Positions 58,511 through 64,000 of a DNA stretch of 64,000 nt are shown in pieces. The notes under the pieces are model-generated. The model was not told the origin of the DNA. It did not search any database and saw only the letters and a program-made list of their open reading frames with translations. Source of the DNA: Zeugodacus cucurbitae (taxonomy: Eukaryota; Arthropoda; Insecta; Diptera; Tephritidae). The translations under genes were made by a program, and so were the position numbers. Positions within the stretch are counted from its first letter, which is position 1; each line of letters opens with the position of its first letter. The DNA lies in the NCBI RefSeq assembly GCF_028554725.1, contig NC_071668.1, positions 56,649,732-56,713,731 on the forward strand. Reading direction: 5' to 3'.

Positions 58511-61500
58511 TATTTCATTAAATCAAAAATGGAATACAGACTGATTACCTAAGCACTGTTGTTCGAGGCATGTCCTCATATGGGATTGAACCTATTAGCC
58601 CATACCTAATATGGGATTGAATGATACAGACCTAAAAACGGTTTAGAGGAGCTTTTCGAACTACCCTAACCTTTACCTTTCCCTTTTAACATTATAAATT
58701 ACCTGTCATTTTTTAAAAGTATGACTGAGTTCTATAACTTATCGAAAACACAACTATTATGTGTTTTTCTGTCGAAATTTTCTCTCAAGCTCCTTTGAAA
58801 TAACACCCCAGCCGTATACCGCAATAATTATAGCCTACCTTTCAGCGCCCAACTGTTGTCGAACAAATAAACTGAGTAACATGGCCACATAAATGATTGT
58901 TGTCTTCACTAAATCTAATTCTCAAAGGATTTAACCTTAAAGCAATTTGCGTTTCATATAATTTTTGAATTTTTCGACATTTACAAATAAAATATTTATA
59001 ACAGTACTCAATAATATATTCATTCAGATACTATCTTTTAAGTTCAGTTCGCCGTACGGTAAAACAAAAAAACACAAACTTATAAAAAAGACATTAATAT
59101 GCAAAAAGGAAATCTTTAAAATATGCAAAACTGATTTCCACGTGCTTACGCTGTAGCCCTTAGGCCGCTGACGGTTTGACGGTAATAAGTCAGGGTGCGC
59201 GTGTGTGCGTAGTTATGGGATTATGCTACTCAATGCTGCCGTCAGGCGGCTTATGAGGCACAAAAACCAGTCGACCAATGCACTGTATATGTAACGTATA
59301 TATAATACAGGCGTGTGCGTATAGTGTCCTTTTATTATTTATTTTATTTTTCCATATGATGTTGAAAGGATATGGTCAGCTAACCTCGCCGGAAATCGCA
59401 TTCCACCTTTTTTCGCAATGCCGAATTTGCGTATGAATTTTTGAAAGCATAAATAACCAAGGTATTTGTGAAATTGCTCTGTTTGAGTATAAATAAAATT
59501 ACGAAGCAATGAGTTTATGTAGGCGTACACCTTAATGGTTGTGTGTAACATCGTTGGTCTACTTATAGGTATATGATTTATAAGTAGTCGGTTTCAAAAG
59601 CATTTATGAAATTTGCATTTAAATAAAATTTCATTCATGAAAAAATCTAAATTTAGCCGAAATTTTGTAATCAAATAAAGTTTAAGGATTTCAAGTTCAT
59701 CAAGAGAGTATTGTGATTGATATAAATTCTTAGAAAGACAATTTTGTGTGGTTTATGGGGTTAATGACTTCGAAAAGGTAGAAAGGAAAGAAATATTAAA
59801 TATATTTAGGCAATTGTAAGATGATCTGGCTTATATATACATTAGTATATATCATTCTGTATTAATAAAATTGAGTCAAAGTATTTTAATATATGGTCAA
59901 CAAACGATGCAGTCTACTTTCTGACTGTTCGGAGAAGGGCTTATGGGCTTGGAGGTACAAAATAGTTCTGAAAAATGGTAGTGCCAATGTATATTATTTT
60001 TTAATGAAAAGTTGTATTTGTATATTGAGATATATTATCTATATAAAAGCTAAGTACCAATGCAGCCAAAATGCATGCTTAAGAATAACTTAACATTGCC
60101 AGATTGAGCCTGCTCATTCCCACTGGAGACTGCATGACACATATTTTGTTGGAAGACATTTATGAACATTTCTCTTCCTGCTTGAAGAGAATCAGCATTA
60201 AAATAGAGCGGAAAAGAGAAATTTCTGGCGAATAAAGAAGGTAGAAATTGAACCTTGACAAAAAACTCTAGTCCATGACACGTTTCCCCTTTGAAAATTA
60301 TAATATATTCTGATAATCACTTCTAACTTGAATACAAAATATCACAAAGCAAAGAGAAAAAGTGAAAAAAGGACTCATTATCAATTATTGAAGGCCTCAG
60401 TAGCAAATCACTCGATCTTCGAATCGGCCAAGATAGGATCTTAGTCATGTCTAGCTTATGAAATGCAAAAATAGCTGACACATTGAGTTATCTGTATTTC
60501 CGCCTTCGTGGAAGAAAAAAAGCAGATACGTCTCCAAATGGTTTTATGATCCGAAAACATTTTTTTATTCTTATCGGTTGGCTGAAACCGGTTTAACATG
60601 TGCGTCTGAATGCCGTTTGATGGCTTATGAAAAAGAATATAAGTTAGTTGTATTTATTATTTGAATTTCTTTGAAAATAGAAGAAAAACGTCTGCCGAGA
60701 ATTTAAATATTATATAAATATGTAATATTTACATACATATATCAGCAAAAAATACCAACCGGGCGTATGAGTAACTATTTATTACTTCTCATATTGCTTA
60801 AGGTCGCTCATACGCCCTGGTGTGCCTAATAAGGAGTAGTTTTATCTGTATAACTAATTAAATTTTTTATCGACGTATAGCATTGTTTGACAGTACTAAT
60901 GAGTTTCACTCAACGAGTATCAATGCTGAAATTGAATACAATATTTATTCTAGTACTTAACTAAAAAATCACCATATCATTGAAGCTTCACAAATACATA
61001 ATTAAAATATTTCTTGCTAACGAGCGATAATCGTGTTTTTTGCCTGACAAAAGTTTACATTAAATTTAAATTTTGAAATAATTACACAAAATCAATCTGC
61101 TGTCATCACTGACAGGTGGCTTGTTAAGAACTTAATAAACAGCAAAACAAAAACAACAAAATATGCCTACATAAAATAATATTAATAATAATAATAAACA
61201 AACAAATGATGTGTGTGTCAGCTGGCTGTCATATGGAAATGTCAAATAGCCAAGCGTTTGCTAGCAAAATGCAGCAATGAAAATGAGTTGAAGGTTAAAT
61301 GCAGCGCCAGTAGGGCGCTGGCATTGAAAAAGCCCGTTGCGAATGAAAACAAAAACATGTTTCAATATATTTCGTGTTGTAAACCGAAACCACAGGCGCA
61401 AAAATCTGACAGCTCGAAAAAATTGCAGTGCTGCGGTCGAAAAACGGCTACAATAACATTGTGCTATGTTGTAATAACAACCGTTGTGGCGGAAAAAATA

Positions 61501-61879
61501 AAATAAATATTACCTTAAATATTTAACAAAAGTACAGTGGGTTACTTAAGTTGTGGGATTTTAGTATCATCTTTATTTTTAATAATTTTAATGAGATGGC
61601 GTTCTGGGATCTATGCACTAAAATAGTTTAGATTTATTTTTCATGATTTGAGACCGGTATTCGGTATTACATGTTCAGTTCTAAGCAAAGCGAAAAGTTA
61701 CTTTGTCTTACAACTCTTTTGAAGGTCGTTTTATGCATTTGGATATTGATAAAGGGGAAAATAAAAGACTACCGTTTTTATATTTATTTTTTCGATTATT
61801 TGCCAGATAGTTACAAGAAGGTAAAGTACCTGGAGGACACACACAAAAAGATTCTTCTCGTCTTGAGGACAACGTTCCT
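58511..61879. other. intronic sequence with a small direct repeat and a GGGCGTATGAG pair
   Basis: ATATGGGATTGAA occurs at 58578-58590 and 58609-58621. Near 60764 and 60812 the motif GGGCGTATGAG occurs in inverted orientation about 50 bp apart. The plus-strand frame at 61213-61506 (97 codons, Lys/Cys/Ala-rich) is unrecognised. No receptor exon seen. Confidence 0.4.
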
Positions 61880-62395
61880 GTTTGCAGATATACATTTTTA
61901 AAGGTTAAGGACTTTGTTTATCTCGGAATCAATCGCACAATAACTTTTGCCTATTGGTGCTACTTTGGGAACGATAGGCAATTGATGCTCTATAAGTCTC
62001 TCATCATTTCCTTTCTATTATACATGAGAAACATGGACGATGACAACCCGATATAAGAAATTACTTAGAGAGAACTGTTCTCCGAAATATCTTTGGAGCC
62101 GTCCGTGTGAGCTAGAAGTACAGAAGAAGATGGAACCATGACCATTTGCGCTGGTTAAGTCATGTTGTACGTATGGAAGACGATGCTCCTGATCCGAACA
62201 GATCCTTCGATTCGAAACCCATGGGTGGACAACGGAAACAATGACGCTCACGCACCCATTGGAAGAACCAAGTGTATAAGGAGGACCTGTCAATAATTGG
62301 GATGTACAACTGGTGTGATCTCGCAAAGGATAGAGGGAGCTGGCGAAGTTTTGTGTTCTCGGCTCAGACCGATCCACGATCAAAGAAGAAGAAAT
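61880..62395 (+). mobile_element. RLRWLGHV-type non-LTR fragment, copy D (diverged)
   Basis: Across broken frames it reads VKDFVYLGI, YKSLIISFLLYM, TVLRNIFGAV, YRRRWNHD, LRWLSHVVRMEDDAPDPN, THWKNQVYKEDLSIIGMYNW and SWRSFVFSAQT. The order is that of the C-terminal third of the same kind of ORF2, but it differs enough from copies A-C (GAV for GPL, SIIG for ASLG) to be another subfamily. It extends further 5' than the other copies. No tail or target duplication seen. Confidence 0.8.
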
Positions 62396-64000
62396 TACAC
62401 CAAATTTTTGTACATAGAGGGAATATGCAGATTTCAAGCTTTATTTGAAACTGTGAAATATTTCAAAGATAATTTGGAGATATAGTCCAAATATAGATTA
62501 TGTGGGTAGATACTTTAAGTCTTTATACTCAGTTAGTTCTGTAAGAATTAAAAATATAATTTGATTGATATCAAGGGTATATGTCGAGTTATATTTGACT
62601 GTTTGGCGAATGATAAAAAATGACGAATGAAAATGGATACGGACTAAATGTCTCATTCTTCATACAAAGATTATCTCTGCACAGTGTAAACTCAAGGAAG
62701 ATTTGTATAAAATAATTCGAAGAAATGTATAATATAAATTCTCTAGTGTTTCATTATAACTTTAAACTCTTAGACAAAGTACACTAAAGTCATTAGTTTA
62801 GTTTATTCCACTTATGGTCAGTTTTGTATTTAATATATTATATATCACTAGTGTATTCAAATAAATTATGGAGTTTTTCAATATTTGCTAAATAAGAGAT
62901 AATTGAAAACTTTTAACCGCTCTCTTGAAAAATCGACTTATTTGAGTTGTGACACTATTCATATAAATCAGTGATATAGAAATTTTGATGGCATTTGTGC
63001 TTTAATGGTTTTATGCTCTAAATGCAAATGTAGATAAACATATCTAAGATCTGATTTAATATGTACTTCTGCATGCCATTTGATTGGTTTTGAAAAATAA
63101 TATAATTTCCTTAGGCAAAGTAATATTGTTCGATCATTCGGAAGTTCGGAAGAATAATTTCTCCTAAAGCGACCCCCCCCCATTCCCGATTTCAAATTTT
63201 GACGATTTTCAATGGGCTGAACATAAATTATTTTTTTGGGGTTGTAATTTTGCATACATTTATAACTGGAACATCTGAAACCAAAAATTCTAACGAGATT
63301 AGAAATAGTATATATTGGACTCTGGTACGAACTAGAGTTATTAATTTCGTACAAATATTAACAAAATGACGGACCTTTGAAATCAAGTTGAAAAGTAAAG
63401 AAGATCGTCACCGATTTGATTTATCCTAGTTCATACTACAGCTATATATCTATGGAATAACGTATTAAAATTTGGAACCGATTGGATTAATAGGTTTTGA
63501 GTAACCTCATGCGCTAATCGTAAAAACAATGTTTCGTGAAAAACGCGTTTAAAGTTTTGTGAACAAAATTCTTGGGTATAAAACCTACCTACGTTCAATC
63601 TTCAATCGGCTATATCTTCAAGAGTTTTTGAAATTTTCACTTGAAATTTTAAAGCAACATTTTTGAATAGTTATAGGTTATAGTTATCGAATTAAATAAC
63701 AAAAAAATAAATAGGGTTTGGCGTCCCATTAAATTTAAATCTCACAAAAGCTATGCCAAAAATTAAATTGGTATTATAAATGTGGATAAATAGGACCAAA
63801 TTTGCTAAGTCTTGGTTGTATCTCACGTTGTTGTAGATAATACTATGTAGGTGGTATTTAATTTTGATTAAGAATATGTATTATTAATCTATAATTTGCG
63901 TTTAGTTTGAATAATAAATTTTTGGTTCATATAGTACATATACCCTTGATACATTCTCAGTACATAGTTTCCCTTTGATAAATAAGTGAACATACATTTG
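62396..64000. other. intronic sequence, part probably repetitive
   Basis: No gene seen. 63390-63800 (ACCGATTGGATTAATAGGTT, GGGTATAAAACCTACCTACG, CGGCTATATCTTCAAGAG) has the style of a dispersed repeat, but no second copy exists in the window to prove it. A run of nine C lies at about 63173-63181. Confidence 0.35.

Noticed and set aside
61213..61506. 97-codon plus-strand frame rich in Lys and Cys
   Set aside because: No homology I recognise, no splice signals, and composition typical of unique fly non-coding DNA.
1..64000. tRNA, rRNA, microRNA and CRISPR features
   Set aside because: No A/B-box tRNA pattern, conserved rRNA segment or regular spacer-repeat array was seen by eye on either strand. 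A covariance-model scan would be needed to exclude small RNAs.

Overview
The window looks like AT-rich euchromatic DNA from a higher dipteran. A tephritid fruit fly is my best guess, judged from the transposon families and intron style; the species cannot be fixed from the sequence. It is not prokaryotic: there are no operons, no tRNA or rRNA genes that I could find, and no CRISPR.

Only one host gene is visible, and it lies on the minus strand. Two exons of a nicotinic acetylcholine receptor alpha subunit (alpha5/alpha7 type) sit at 51958-52067 (110 bp) and 2054-2234 (181 bp). They join in phase (AAC AG / C GCG) and together encode about 97 residues of the extracellular ligand-binding domain, including loop A (WKPDVLMYN) and the whole 13-residue Cys-loop. 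The intron between them is 49,723 bp and fills most of the window. The rest is the intron 5' of the first exon (52068-64000 and beyond) and the intron 3' of the second (1-2053 and beyond). Earlier exons (signal peptide, loop D) and later ones (loop C, TM1-4) were not found and should lie outside.

The introns are a graveyard of transposable elements. 3.8-6.9 kb: two 5'-truncated copies of an RNase H-bearing non-LTR retrotransposon with (CCTAA)n tails. 12.1, 16.3, 52.3 and 61.9 kb: four fragments of a second non-LTR family, three with visible target-site duplications. 17.9 kb: a Tc1-like transposase fossil. 21.3 and 31.2 kb: two related Helitrons with Pif1-helicase remnants. 48.6 kb: a 282-bp Helitron. 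26.7 and 34.5 kb: a dispersed repeat. 38.4 and 55.0 kb: a MITE pair with TTTTCGCACAA ends. 43.4-45.9 kb: a compound element with perfect 12-bp inverted ends, repeated TAGTACAA/TTTAGAACT motifs, a nested 416-bp hAT MITE with a perfect 8-bp duplication, and a nested jockey-type 3' end.

Three structures are not explained by ordinary transposon calls. AAGCTTT-type motifs are strongly clustered at 0.8-1.9, 39.5-41.5 and 50.5-52.8 kb, the first and last beside the two exons. GGTTGCCACC motifs recur about every 120 bp at 58.1-58.5 and 15.9-16.2 kb. The motif GGGCGTATGAG recurs at three separate loci. Everything else is AT-rich intronic sequence in which I see no gene.
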